DNA from: Nitrososphaerota archaeon | GTDB lineage: Archaea; Thermoproteota; Nitrososphaeria; Nitrososphaerales; JACQRY01 | DNA: 47,076 bases | Assembly: GCA_016184315.1 (NCBI GenBank) | Contig: JACPCU010000019.1 | Coordinates: forward strand, 1 to 47,076 | Direction of reading: 5' to 3' | Shown here: piece after piece, positions 33,431 to 41,640 of the stretch | Position numbering within the stretch: position 1 is the stretch's first letter | Layout: each line of letters begins with the position of its first letter | The notes under the pieces: generated by a model | What the model was told of the DNA's origin: nothing | The model's input: the letters and a program-made list of their open reading frames with translations, nothing else | Databases searched by the model: none | Translations under genes and position numbers: made by a program

Positions 33431-34789
33431 TTGACTGACAAACCCAAGCTCTTCGGCACCAACGGCATCAGAGGCATACCCGGCAAAGACTACACACTAG
33501 AATTCATAATCGAAATATCACAGGCCATAGGAACCTTCTTCAAGAAAGGCCCAATCCTAGTAGGATACGACGGGAGAAACTCCAGTCCAACATTAGCCAA
33601 GGCAGTAGTATCCGGCCTCCTAAGCGTAGGCCTAGATGTTTACGAAGCAGGGCTAGTACCTACCCCCGCACTACAGTTCGCTGTTAGAACCCTAAACTAT
33701 AACGGCGGAGTCATGGTCACCGCGTCCCACAACCCTCCCCAATACAACGGAGTCAAAGTCATGGGCGCCGACGGAGTAGAAGTCTCCAGACAACAAGAAA
33801 CCCAAATAGAAAACATCTACTACACACGCCGATTCAAAGAAGCAGACTGGAAAACAGTCGGAGAAGCATACAGCGAAACCAAAGCCATCCAAACCTACAT
33901 CCAAGGCATCTCAAAGCAAATAGACGCCGACGCCATCAAACGAAGAAGCTTCAAAATCGTCGTTGACACAGGTAACGGAGCCCAAGGTGTCGCCGCACCA
34001 TACCTTCTTGAAGAACTAGGCTGCAAAGTCATATCACTGAACGGCCAAGTAGACGGAGACTTCCCCGGCCGCGGCGCCGAACCCACTCCCGAAACCTTGA
34101 AGGACCTCGGCGAAGCAGTGAAGGCTACAGGAGCAGACCTAGGCGTAGGCTACGACGGAGACGGCGACAGAAGCGTCTTCTGCGACGAAAAAGGAGTAGT
34201 CCACTGGGGCGACCGGACAGGAGCATTACTCACCGACCACATTCTCTCAAAAAACCCGGGAGGAAAAGTGGTCACCACAGTAAGCACATCCAGCGTCATA
34301 GACTATGTTGCCGAGAAACACGGATCAAAGGTTCTCCGCACAAAAGTGGGGAGCGTCGACGTGTCCAGAGCAATGATCGAGAAAAAAGCCGTGTTCGGCC
34401 TAGAGGAAAATGGCGGATGCTGCTACGCTCCCCACATATCCACCCGCGACGGCGCTATGACCACTGCTCTGATGTTGTCCTTCCTAGCTAAGCAGCGAAG
34501 ACCGTTGTCCAAACTCCTGACCTCGCTACCAAGCTACTACCAGAGGAAAGAGAAGGTAGAATGTCCCCCTGACAAGGTGCGAACCGCAATGAAGACCTTG
34601 GAAAGCAAGGCAACAGGGAGAGTGGAGCGCACAGACGGATTGAAGATATGGTCAGGGAAGAAATCGTGGATTCTGATAAGGCCCAGCGGCACCGAGCCTG
34701 TAATACGAGTCTTCGGAGAAGCGGAAAGCAAAGCCGAGCTCGCCAAGCTCTTCGACAAATATCTCCCTGTTCTGAAGAAGGTCTGCTAG
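33431..34789 (+). CDS. Phosphohexomutase (phosphoglucosamine/phosphomannomutase), copy 1
   Basis: A 452-residue alpha-D-phosphohexomutase with all four domain signatures: the phosphoserine loop TASHNPPQYNG (about residue 97), the metal loop DGDGDRS, the sugar-binding loop GLEENGG and the phosphate-binding RPSGTEPVIRVFGEA. Archaeal members interconvert glucosamine-6-P and glucosamine-1-P or mannose phosphates for UDP-GlcNAc or GDP-mannose. TTG 33431 is the start. It converges with thiL, leaving only 3 bp between the genes. A second, divergent copy lies 1 kb further on. The Glu-Glu-Asn loop suggests GlmM- or ManB-type use, but the exact substrate is uncertain. Confidence 0.88.
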   Translation: MTDKPKLFGTNGIRGIPGKDYTLEFIIEISQAIGTFFKKGPILVGYDGRNSSPTLAKAVVSGLLSVGLDVYEAGLVPTPALQFAVRTLNYNGGVMVTASHNPPQYNGVKVMGADGVEVSRQQETQIENIYYTRRFKEADWKTVGEAYSETKAIQTYIQGISKQIDADAIKRRSFKIVVDTGNGAQGVAAPYLLEELGCKVISLNGQVDGDFPGRGAEPTPETLKDLGEAVKATGADLGVGYDGDGDRSVFCDEKGVVHWGDRTGALLTDHILSKNPGGKVVTTVSTSSVIDYVAEKHGSKVLRTKVGSVDVSRAMIEKKAVFGLEENGGCCYAPHISTRDGAMTTALMLSFLAKQRRPLSKLLTSLPSYYQRKEKVECPPDKVRTAMKTLESKATGRVERTDGLKIWSGKKSWILIRPSGTEPVIRVFGEAESKAELAKLFDKYLPVLKKVC

Positions 34790-34792
34790 CAG

Positions 34793-35767
34793 CTAAGCAA
34801 GATGTATCCAGCCCTTCCTCTCTATCCTAGACTTCTCTCCATCCTCATTCAAGGTGACCCCAGGTTCTCCTTCAACCACTCTGCCCACGATTGCAAGACT
34901 AACCCCCAGTCCACCGGCAACTTTCTGAGCCTCCCTGAAGTTCTCTTCAGCCATGGTACCAACAATCTCATACTCCTCACCACCGTAGAACAGAAGGTCT
35001 CGAATCGGCAAACCATGGGTCTCAGCGAATTCCCTCACCCCCGGAGCGTAAGGAACTCTTTGAACCTCGATGCTGACCATGCTCTTCTCCGCGATCTCGT
35101 GAAGGGAAATAGCCAAGCCGTCACTGGAATCTATTGAAGAATTCAGAAGCCCAGCTTCAGCCAGAGCTAACCCCAGTCCCAGTCTAGCATTAGGCTCAAA
35201 CACCGATCTAACGGCCCTCTTCCTGAAGGCAGGCTGAGCCCACGCGTTTTCCGTCAGAATCCTGACCCCCGACGGCTGGAGCCCAAACAATCCTGAGGAG
35301 ACCACAACATCACCGATCTTCGCGCCACTCCTAGGCACCACTTTCTCAGCGAACCCCAACATGCAACAGTCAATCACGAGATCATCACACTCGTTCGTGT
35401 CCCCTCCCGCAATCTCCACCGAATACTTTCTCTTCGCATCCCTGAAGCCCTTCGCAAGATCCAGCACACCCCTACGATCCATAGATCTCGGAATACCGAG
35501 GGAAAGCAACGTGTAACGAGGCTTGACGCCCTTAGCAGCAAAGTCGCTGACACACATCACGACGCTCTTCCGAGCAGCCTGCCGCAGACTCATTCCCCTA
35601 GGAACGTCGGTCTTCGCCACCAGCATATCCGTCTTAGCAACAAGGAAGCCTCGGCCGACAGGAAGAACAGCAACATCGTCTCCAATAGGGGAAGCCGGCG
35701 GAGAAGGCTGCCCCAACTGTTCGACGAAAAGCTCGATGATGCCCAGCTCGTCAAGCCTCTTAACCAA
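34793..35767 (-). CDS. thiL: Thiamine-monophosphate kinase ThiL
   Basis: A 324-residue ThiL-family enzyme that phosphorylates thiamine monophosphate to the diphosphate cofactor. Recognisable are the N-terminal IGDDVAVLPVG (metal and nucleotide), SVVMCVSDFAAKGVKP, the AGGDTNECD segment with its metal-binding Asp, SIDSSDGLAISLHEIA and the C-terminal FYGGEEYEIVGT. Length is normal. It lies 9 bp behind the second phosphohexomutase on the same strand, so both are probably on one transcript although the pathways are unrelated. The segment AKTDMLVAKTDVPRGMS shows a short local duplication (VAKTDMLVAKTDV). Confidence 0.9.
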   Translation of the reverse strand: MVKRLDELGIIELFVEQLGQPSPPASPIGDDVAVLPVGRGFLVAKTDMLVAKTDVPRGMSLRQAARKSVVMCVSDFAAKGVKPRYTLLSLGIPRSMDRRGVLDLAKGFRDAKRKYSVEIAGGDTNECDDLVIDCCMLGFAEKVVPRSGAKIGDVVVSSGLFGLQPSGVRILTENAWAQPAFRKRAVRSVFEPNARLGLGLALAEAGLLNSSIDSSDGLAISLHEIAEKSMVSIEVQRVPYAPGVREFAETHGLPIRDLLFYGGEEYEIVGTMAEENFREAQKVAGGLGVSLAIVGRVVEGEPGVTLNEDGEKSRIERKGWIHLA

Positions 35768-35776
35768 GAACCAGAT

Positions 35777-37081
35777 CTACTCCTCAGCCAGCCTCCTGAT
35801 TCGCGCCAGATACTTTTCCGCCAGCTCCTCGGCGCTACCCCTGCTCGGCGCCTCAACAGACACTCGGACCACATCCTCAGTATTAGAAGGACGAATCAAA
35901 ACCCACGAATCCCTCGCCACCCAGATCTTCACGCCGTCCGTCCGTTCAGTCCTACCTGTCCCTTCAGCTATCCGCTCCACAACTGCCGAGGCTTTACTCC
36001 TAGGACAAGCAGTCTTCCTACGTATCTGACTCATCGCAGGAAGGTCACCTAACGCTTCCCTCAAGGAGCCGTGGCGAGCAACAAGCCCAGCCACCAACGC
36101 CGAAGCCAGAACACCGTCTCTGCAAAGGTTGAAACTGCCATCTATCAGTCCTCCGCTACTTCCCTCGCCGCCAACACTGCAATTCTCAGCCAACATGGCT
36201 CTAACCACATTTGCTTCACCCACCTTTGTACGTAGAACCATCCCACCAGCATCAGACACCAACCGCTCCACCAACTGAGTAGTATCCACGCTGACAGCAA
36301 CCCTCCGACTTTCCTTATCCAAGAGGCTCCTCAAAATCAGTAGAAACACATGGTCAGGAGGCAGCTTCTCGCCCCCATCACCCATGATCACCAACCTGTC
36401 ACCGTCACAATCATAGGCGAAGCCAGCGTCGCACCCAGACTTCACCACCGTCTCCCTCAAGAGGATCAGAGGATCCTCAGTAGGATCAATAAGTCTCTGG
36501 AAGACCCCTTGGCTGCCGTTAACTACATGCACTTCGCAGCCTATGCTTCGAAGCACCTGGGACACAATGTTACAAGCTGTCCCACCGTTAGGGTCAACGG
36601 CTAGCCTCACCCTCTTCAACCTAGGATGACCAAGGTGGCGCATCAAGCTCTCAACATAAGTGGGTTCATCAACACTGTAAGAACCAATTCTCACGAGCGC
36701 GCTTCCAAGAACCCTCAACGCACCCACTTCTTCCTCAAAGAGACCTCTACCACCCTTCATCACAAACTTCAACCCGTTCCACTCAGGAGGATTATGCGAA
36801 GACGTAACCACAACCCCCCCATCAGCACCACGGACCGCAACTTCCTTGAAGAGAACTGGAGTAGGCTGGACACCCAGATCAATAATCCTGCAACCAGAAT
36901 ACATCAGGCCTGAGGCTACTGCCCTAGATGCCAAGCTCCCCGTTGTCCTAGTATCCCTCGCCAAGATACATGAGCCTCCTTGAACATGTGCCCCGAAGGC
37001 TCGTCCCATTTGAGCCAGTCCAACAGGGGTAAGGTCGCTGGGCACGACTCCCCTTAGCCCTGACACGGAGAAGATAGGCAT
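35777..37081 (-). CDS. Phosphohexomutase (phosphoglucosamine/phosphomannomutase), copy 2
   Basis: A 434-residue phosphohexomutase starting MPIFSVSGLRGVVPSDLTP. The phosphoserine loop is TSSHNPPEWNG, the metal loop is DCDGDRLVI, the phosphate loop is RPSNTEDVVRVSVEA, and the sugar-binding loop reads GGEGSSGGLID rather than the EENGG of copy 1. The differing loop suggests a different sugar. Copies with GEGNGG-like loops are often the GlmM type in archaea. It is the first gene of a two-gene unit with thiL. With the nucleotidyltransferase and UDP-sugar dehydrogenase further on it can supply surface glycan precursors. Confidence 0.87.
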   Translation of the reverse strand: MPIFSVSGLRGVVPSDLTPVGLAQMGRAFGAHVQGGSCILARDTRTTGSLASRAVASGLMYSGCRIIDLGVQPTPVLFKEVAVRGADGGVVVTSSHNPPEWNGLKFVMKGGRGLFEEEVGALRVLGSALVRIGSYSVDEPTYVESLMRHLGHPRLKRVRLAVDPNGGTACNIVSQVLRSIGCEVHVVNGSQGVFQRLIDPTEDPLILLRETVVKSGCDAGFAYDCDGDRLVIMGDGGEKLPPDHVFLLILRSLLDKESRRVAVSVDTTQLVERLVSDAGGMVLRTKVGEANVVRAMLAENCSVGGEGSSGGLIDGSFNLCRDGVLASALVAGLVARHGSLREALGDLPAMSQIRRKTACPRSKASAVVERIAEGTGRTERTDGVKIWVARDSWVLIRPSNTEDVVRVSVEAPSRGSAEELAEKYLARIRRLAEE

Positions 37082-37171
37082 GACGCCTCTAGGTATGGGT
37101 CAAGGGTAATTGAATTAAGAGCTACGTCTACCTGCAAGGAAGAACAGGCATGTGCGGTTCCGTGCTGAAAA

Positions 37172-37180
37172 CATTTAAAG
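37172..37180 (+). promoter_or_regulatory. TATA-like box for tRNA-Phe
   Basis: CATTTAAAG lies about 39 bp upstream of the tRNA-Phe 5' end in the spacer after the divergent phosphohexomutase gene. Confidence 0.4.
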
Positions 37181-37214
37181 GCGTCTACGGGGCTCGTCTT
37201 TCTGCCCTAGAGGC

Positions 37215-37308
37215 GCCGAGGTAGCTCAGCCTGGGAGAGCACCCGTCACACTTCCTGTGGGTGAAGCTGAAGACCGGGCTGTCGCAGGTTCAAGTCCTGC
37301 CCTCGGCA
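37215..37308 (+). tRNA. tRNA-Phe (GAA) with an intron in the anticodon stem
   Basis: Acceptor GCCGAGG/CCTCGGC, T8 A9, D-arm GCTC/GAGC with G18G19, variable CTGTC, T-arm GCAGG-TTCAAGT-CCTGC and A73 are regular. Removing 20 nt (37246-37265) yields the anticodon arm CCCGG-CTGAAGA-CCGGG with anticodon GAA and a mature 74-nt tRNA. Exon CACC pairs with intron GGTG, with bulges CG|T and AA|G, and an inner CACA/TGTG helix completes a clean bulge-helix-bulge site. The intron lies between positions 30 and 31, inside the stem, not at the usual 37/38. CCA is not encoded. Confidence 0.92.
37246..37265 (+). other. 20-nt tRNA-Phe intron (position 30/31)
   Basis: The intron folds on itself through CACA and TGTG with a 5-nt loop. 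Its GGTG pairs with exon CACC at 37240-37243. The predicted cuts are after CG (37245) and after AA (37265). Confidence 0.8.
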
Positions 37309-37452
37309 TACATATACCAATACAGCTCAGTTCGTGTTGCCAAGCTACGTTACGCATCTACCCCAGTTGCTGGTTGGCGGGCTTCAGGGGTGTAATAGAA
37401 CTTCACTAAACCAAATAGCCTGTTGACTCTGACGATAGACTCACAGCTAAGC

Positions 37453-38049
37453 CTACACCAACTTCATGATAGGTTCCAAGGCTGCAGGCATTCTTCTCTC
37501 TATGACCAGAACCGAGCCGACACCTGGCTTCAACTCGATCCGGAATTTTTGCAGCGTAGTGAGTGACACTGTGGCGCCGTAGATACCTGCGTCGTCAAGC
37601 TTCACAGTGATGGCCCATTTCTCACCCGGCTCCAGCAGCGCATCACTGTCACCGAGGACCTTTGTGATGGTTGCAGAAGAAAAGACATTGGCCAAATTCT
37701 TGTTGGGATCGACATAGCTCAACGCGGTAGTTGAACTGCTTATTTCAAGAGGCTCCTGTCCTGTCGCCAGCTTAACGGCGAAGGTGATGTTGTTGGGTTG
37801 ACTGGTGGTTCCCATGGCCATAACGCTGCCGTCAACCTCTATTGCTGAGGAAGATTCTTTGAGACCTTTGCCAATTACCTCAGTGGTCTTCTGTGTCGAT
37901 GTGAATCCCAGGTTTAGGACTCCGAACGCGAATGCGGATGCGGTGATGACGAACGCGATCAGTATGATCGCTGTTTCAAGACCCGTCAGCCCTGATCTGG
38001 ACCCATGAACCCGTTTACTGTCTTTTCTAAGTGGCTTGCTGTAAGGCAT
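37453..38049 (-). CDS. arlB: Archaellin (archaellum filament subunit)
   Basis: A 198-residue prearchaellin. A basic leader (SKPLRKDSKRVHGSRSG) is followed by the class III cleavage site and the hydrophobic N-terminal helix LTGLETAIILIAFVITASAF, then a beta-rich outer domain. The prepilin peptidase would cut after the Gly before LTGLE. This is the canonical filament subunit signature. ATG 38049 is chosen because the leader then has a normal length and a weak A/T-rich box lies 20-25 bp upstream. The open frame extends 26 codons further. It lies about 32 kb from the motor operon in this window and is divergent from a MEDS-domain gene. Confidence 0.87.
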   Translation of the reverse strand: MPYSKPLRKDSKRVHGSRSGLTGLETAIILIAFVITASAFAFGVLNLGFTSTQKTTEVIGKGLKESSSAIEVDGSVMAMGTTSQPNNITFAVKLATGQEPLEISSSTTALSYVDPNKNLANVFSSATITKVLGDSDALLEPGEKWAITVKLDDAGIYGATVSLTTLQKFRIELKPGVGSVLVIERRMPAALEPIMKLV

Positions 38050-38310
38050 TGTGGCTAACGTTTCAAGATAAGTAGAAATGCAGATGGGTGTTGGTAGATG
38101 ATACGACACATGGTGATAGCAGATCAACTAGGGGCATTCTGCTACCTTTTGAAGGACAACATCCTTGGTGCATGGAGCTAGGCTTATAACTGATAACTCT
38201 TTACCTGAACATTAATTGGGCTTGCTTTCAAACTGCTCTCTTTGGTTAAGGATAGCATCACCAACAGACTGCAGTTCTACGGCTGCAACCATTAGAATAC
38301 ATAACTGAAG

Positions 38311-39129
38311 ATGGAACGAATGACCACAAGCATCCTCGAGGCTGATTGGAGTGGTGTACATTGTGGAAGCCATTTGCTGGGCGCAGTGAAACCTGATACA
38401 GTCAGCAGAAATAGGATCGCCTTCGACTTTCTTAAAGCGGGAATAGACAGGGGAGAGACGGTCATCTATGTGACCAGTAGGAACACCAGCACTGTAAGGA
38501 ACGATATGGACAATGCGTGGGGAGGCGCGGCTACGCAGCTTGAGCTAATAGGTCAGCTTCGGATCCTGTCGTCAAAACGACTATTCCCATTAGAGTTCCA
38601 GGTTGAAAACCCTCTTTCAATCTTCAAAGAAGCATATTCGCGTGCATTAGTGTCTGGTCGAACGGGGCTTAGAATAGCTTGTGATCCCATGGTTGACCGG
38701 AAAGAGGAATACCTTGAGCGAGTTCTAAGGTTTGAGGAAGCCTACGACACTTTGAAACTGGGGGCCACAACCCTCTGCATGTATGAGCACCTAGATAGAT
38801 ACGAGTTTGGATTATTCTGCAAGCTGCTCCTTCGCCATGAAGGCGTCATAGGAGATAATCTGAGACTACTGGGTCGACCTAGGCGGTTTCTTCACCCTGC
38901 CATAGAATCAGCACTCGGAGATCTACTTGGAGAAACCGGCATGAAATCCACGTTATTTCATCTGGCCAAGGTGACTGGAAGCACCTCGACAGACGAATTC
39001 ATGGCCAGCATCAATGAAGACCCTTCACTCCTCTGCAGCGCGTTGATACGGCTATTCGGAGATCCAGCTCATGGGATATGCGAAATGATACGGAGAAAAC
39101 TGGCTGAGTTGACTATCGACACGCTCTGA
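38311..39129 (+). CDS. MEDS-domain sensory protein
   Basis: A 272-residue protein whose first 190 residues match the MEDS (methanogen/methylotroph DcmR sensory) pattern: GSHLLGAVKP, then FDFLKAGIDRGETVIYVTSRNT (strand after the GExVIYV turn), LRILSSKRLF, GLRIACDPM and TTLCMYEHLDRYE. The MEDS fold is related to RecA-like ATPases but has no P-loop. The last 80 residues are helical and unassigned. Known MEDS proteins sense small molecules and regulate transcription or phosphorelay. An A/T-rich box at 38290-38300 would favour Met4 (ATG 38320) as start. It is divergent from the archaellin gene with a shared 260-bp upstream region. Confidence 0.78.
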   Translation: MERMTTSILEADWSGVHCGSHLLGAVKPDTVSRNRIAFDFLKAGIDRGETVIYVTSRNTSTVRNDMDNAWGGAATQLELIGQLRILSSKRLFPLEFQVENPLSIFKEAYSRALVSGRTGLRIACDPMVDRKEEYLERVLRFEEAYDTLKLGATTLCMYEHLDRYEFGLFCKLLLRHEGVIGDNLRLLGRPRRFLHPAIESALGDLLGETGMKSTLFHLAKVTGSTSTDEFMASINEDPSLLCSALIRLFGDPAHGICEMIRRKLAELTIDTL

Positions 39130-39202
39130 CTTACCCGCATCGCCGTCAATCACCAACTTCAGGAGACGCCGTCTTCCTTACGGATCTGCAGAAACGTTCA
39201 TC

Positions 39203-40567
39203 CTACTCTCTTGCTGAGCCGGGTTTTCCGCCCACGCCAATCGTGATGAGCGTCACCCCGTCAAACCTGTCAGGATCAAGGATGCCTCGCCCATCAAGAA
39301 TCACCGCTCCCTTACCTGCAAGACCTGTTACAAGAGTCCCTGACAACTTTCTGTAAGGCGAGTGATCGGTGCAGACCACTACAACTGAAGAATTCTCGAC
39401 CGCCTCCCTCAGATTATCTGTAAGAGTCACCTGCGTCGGCAAATCGCTATCTTTCTTGATCAAAGGGTCGTGTACCCAAACACTCATTCCTCGTCGCAGC
39501 AACTCTCTAACCACCTCATAGGTTGGAGAAAGCCTCTTGTCCGGGACATTGCCCCTGAAAGCAAGGCCAAGCACCGCAGCTTTCTCCCCTGTCTTTGCAA
39601 CCGAGCCCAACGCAAGTCCCAAAGAGTACGCTGGCATCTCCGTGTTGATCTTCCTAGCCAGCTTAGTCAAGGCAGCAGTCTCCCCGACACGATCAGCCAC
39701 TTCAATCAGAAAATGAGGGTAGACAGGTATGCAGGCTCCGCCCACACCTATCCCAGGCTTATGAAGATGAGAAAAGGGCTGAGAGTTAGCAGCCTCACGG
39801 GCCTCCCAGAAATTAACCCCGGCAGCCATGCACACCTTGGCCAACTCGTTGGCAAGAGCAATATTCACATCACGGTAAACGCCTTCAAACACCTTCTCAG
39901 CCTCAGCCGCCTCCATGGAGCTCATCTTCAACACCTCTTTCTTGGCGATCAAGCCGTAGAGCATGCGACCAGCGTCAAGGCTCATTGGGCCTACGCCGGA
40001 AACCACCGCAGGGTAATGATCTTCAATGTCGGCTATGGCCTGCCCAGAAGAAATTCTTTCAGGGCTATACACATAGTAGAAGTCTTTCTCCGCCTTGAGG
40101 CCGGACGTTCTCTCAAGCCTCGGGATCAGGAGGTTTCTACTTGTCCCAATCGGGACAGTAGGCTTCACAACGACGATGTCACTCGCCTTTAAGTGTCTTG
40201 CAACGCTGTCTACGGCGGAATACAAGATTGTAAGGTCAGCCTTGTCTTTGCGTAAGCCGACAGGCACGGTGAGGATCTTGACGCGGCGTCCAGTATACGC
40301 CTCCTCGGGGCTGGTTGTTGCCCAGAACCGTTTGCTCTTCAGCCCAGCTTTGAAGGCTTCTGCTACGCCGGGTTCGCCTGTGTGGGTTGTACCCTTCTTG
40401 GCGAGGGTTACTACATGGTGGTCTTTGTCGAATCCGATTACGTTGGCTCCTGCTCTTAGCCAGACAGCGGCCACTGAAGAGCCGACGAATCCTAGGCCGC
40501 ATACTGTAATCTTTAGTTTATCGGCAGAGATAGAAGCATCCGATTTGTCTGTCAATGTTGCTCCCAC
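39203..40567 (-). CDS. UDP-glucose/GDP-mannose dehydrogenase family, probable UDP-N-acetylmannosaminuronate dehydrogenase
   Basis: A 454-residue NAD-dependent nucleotide-sugar dehydrogenase, which oxidises the C6 alcohol to a uronic acid in two steps. Visible are the Rossmann motif CGLGFVGSSVAA (about residue 22), the middle-domain segment EAEKVFEGVYRDVNIALANELAKV, the catalytic Cys in GIGVGGACIPVYPHF and the C-terminal AVLGLAFRGNVPDKRLSPT. The GGxCIPVYP form is typical of the UDP-ManNAc/GlcNAc type rather than UDP-glucose dehydrogenase. GTG 40567 has a TATA-like CACATATCC on the minus strand about 25 bp upstream. It is divergent from a nucleotidyltransferase and probably supplies N-glycan or surface sugars. 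Confidence 0.86.
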   Translation of the reverse strand: MGATLTDKSDASISADKLKITVCGLGFVGSSVAAVWLRAGANVIGFDKDHHVVTLAKKGTTHTGEPGVAEAFKAGLKSKRFWATTSPEEAYTGRRVKILTVPVGLRKDKADLTILYSAVDSVARHLKASDIVVVKPTVPIGTSRNLLIPRLERTSGLKAEKDFYYVYSPERISSGQAIADIEDHYPAVVSGVGPMSLDAGRMLYGLIAKKEVLKMSSMEAAEAEKVFEGVYRDVNIALANELAKVCMAAGVNFWEAREAANSQPFSHLHKPGIGVGGACIPVYPHFLIEVADRVGETAALTKLARKINTEMPAYSLGLALGSVAKTGEKAAVLGLAFRGNVPDKRLSPTYEVVRELLRRGMSVWVHDPLIKKDSDLPTQVTLTDNLREAVENSSVVVVCTDHSPYRKLSGTLVTGLAGKGAVILDGRGILDPDRFDGVTLITIGVGGKPGSARE

Positions 40568-40620
40568 CTTTTGGGAGGCAACTGTGGATATGTGAAGCTT
40601 AGCTTGCGGATCTTGTTCCT

Positions 40621-40790
40621 TTTCCGTGTGGTGTGCTTGTTTTGTTGTGGGGAGGTGGGGGGGTTTATGTAGGTTCGGGGTTTGTTTTTTGCTGTTTGGG
40701 TTTGTTTGAGGTGTTTTTCAGGCTGTTGGAGGATGGTTTGCGGTGCTCGTTGGGTTCTGTTGATTTTTGGGGGGCGTGGTGAGTGAGTTG
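40621..40790. other. Strongly G+T-rich intergenic strand
   Basis: The plus strand from 40621 to 40740 is about 88 percent G+T (14 A or C in 120 bases by direct count), with G runs such as GGGGAGG and GGGGGGG and T runs. The skew fades towards 40800. The region separates the divergent dehydrogenase and nucleotidyltransferase genes. The G runs could support a G-quadruplex on the plus strand. Function is unknown. Confidence 0.7.
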
Positions 40791-40829
40791 ACTCTTCCTC
40801 TGAATCCGTATCGCTGCGGATGCGGCGAA

Positions 40830-40838
40830 GTTTAAAAA
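40830..40838 (+). promoter_or_regulatory. TATA-like box for the sugar nucleotidyltransferase
   Basis: GTTTAAAAA is centred about 30 bp before TTG 40864, supporting both that start and a leaderless transcript. Confidence 0.5.
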
Positions 40839-40863
40839 GGAGCACTTAGCAAACTGACGGTGC

Positions 40864-41568
40864 TTGAAAGCCATTATTCTTGCCGGAGGCAAAGGACTCA
40901 GGCTGCGCCCATTAACCGATGATAAGCCTAAGCCTATGGTTCCAGTCAACGGAAAGCCTATTGCTCAGCTGCAGATGGAATGGCTGAGGAAGTATGGGTC
41001 TGTTGACCAGGTGGTGTTTGCCTGTGGGTACAAGTGGGAGCGGTTGAAGGAGCGTTTCGGCTCCAGTTTTGAGGGATTGGCCATAGATTACTCTGTTGAG
41101 GAGTCTCCTCTGGGGACTGGCGGGGCTATCAAGGGCGTGATTGAGAAGCATGGCTTCAAGGACGATGTGCTGGTCATGAACGGTGATGTTTTGACTGATC
41201 TGTCTCTTGCAAGGATGGTTGACACGTATCGGACGTCGCAGGCTATGGCTACGATGATGCTGGTTCCTTATCGTTCACCTTACGGTGTGGTTCACATAGA
41301 TAAGTTGAAGATGGTTAGGAAGTTTGACGAGAAGCCTGAGTTTCCTGATCTGTGGATAAACGGTGGCATCTATCTTTTAGATGCTAAACAAATTCTTGGG
41401 AGATTGCCGGATAGGGGAGATGTTGAGAGAGAGACGTTTCCGAAGCTGGTGACTTACGGAGAGATTTCGGCTCATCCGCATTACGGGCTCTGGAGGGTTG
41501 TGGATTCAATGAAGGATCTTAGGGCGGCTGAAGAAGAGTTCGCCACGCTTGAAGCCAAGGCGCCGTAG
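40864..41568 (+). CDS. NDP-sugar nucleotidyltransferase
   Basis: A 234-residue nucleotidyltransferase that activates a sugar-1-phosphate. The N-terminal signature LAGGKGLRLRPLTDDKPKPMVPV with its catalytic Arg and Lys, then VMNGDVLTDLS (metal-binding Asp), EKPEFPDLWINGGIYLLD and a short C-terminus without a hexapeptide-repeat domain define it as a RfbA/GCD1-like minimal enzyme, for example mannose-1-P guanylyltransferase or glucose-1-P thymidylyl/uridylyltransferase. TTG 40864 is the start. With the adjacent dehydrogenase and the two phosphohexomutases it forms a plausible sugar activation set. Confidence 0.9.
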   Translation: MKAIILAGGKGLRLRPLTDDKPKPMVPVNGKPIAQLQMEWLRKYGSVDQVVFACGYKWERLKERFGSSFEGLAIDYSVEESPLGTGGAIKGVIEKHGFKDDVLVMNGDVLTDLSLARMVDTYRTSQAMATMMLVPYRSPYGVVHIDKLKMVRKFDEKPEFPDLWINGGIYLLDAKQILGRLPDRGDVERETFPKLVTYGEISAHPHYGLWRVVDSMKDLRAAEEEFATLEAKAP

Positions 41569-41640
41569 GAACTATTCCGTTGTTCTAACGCATGGCTGGC
41601 TAGAGGATGCTTGACCAAGCAAGACTTGTATCTGTGATTG

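Noticed and set aside
40552-40845. 97-codon minus-strand open frame in the G+T-rich spacer
   Set aside because: Its Lys/Thr/Pro/Gln-rich translation is what a C+A-rich strand gives by composition. It has no recognisable motif and overlaps the dehydrogenase start.
40260-40863. Firm call of a replication origin
   Set aside because: The composition switch is suggestive, but no origin recognition boxes or cdc6/orc1 gene were seen and similar flips occur elsewhere in the window. Kept only as a finding.
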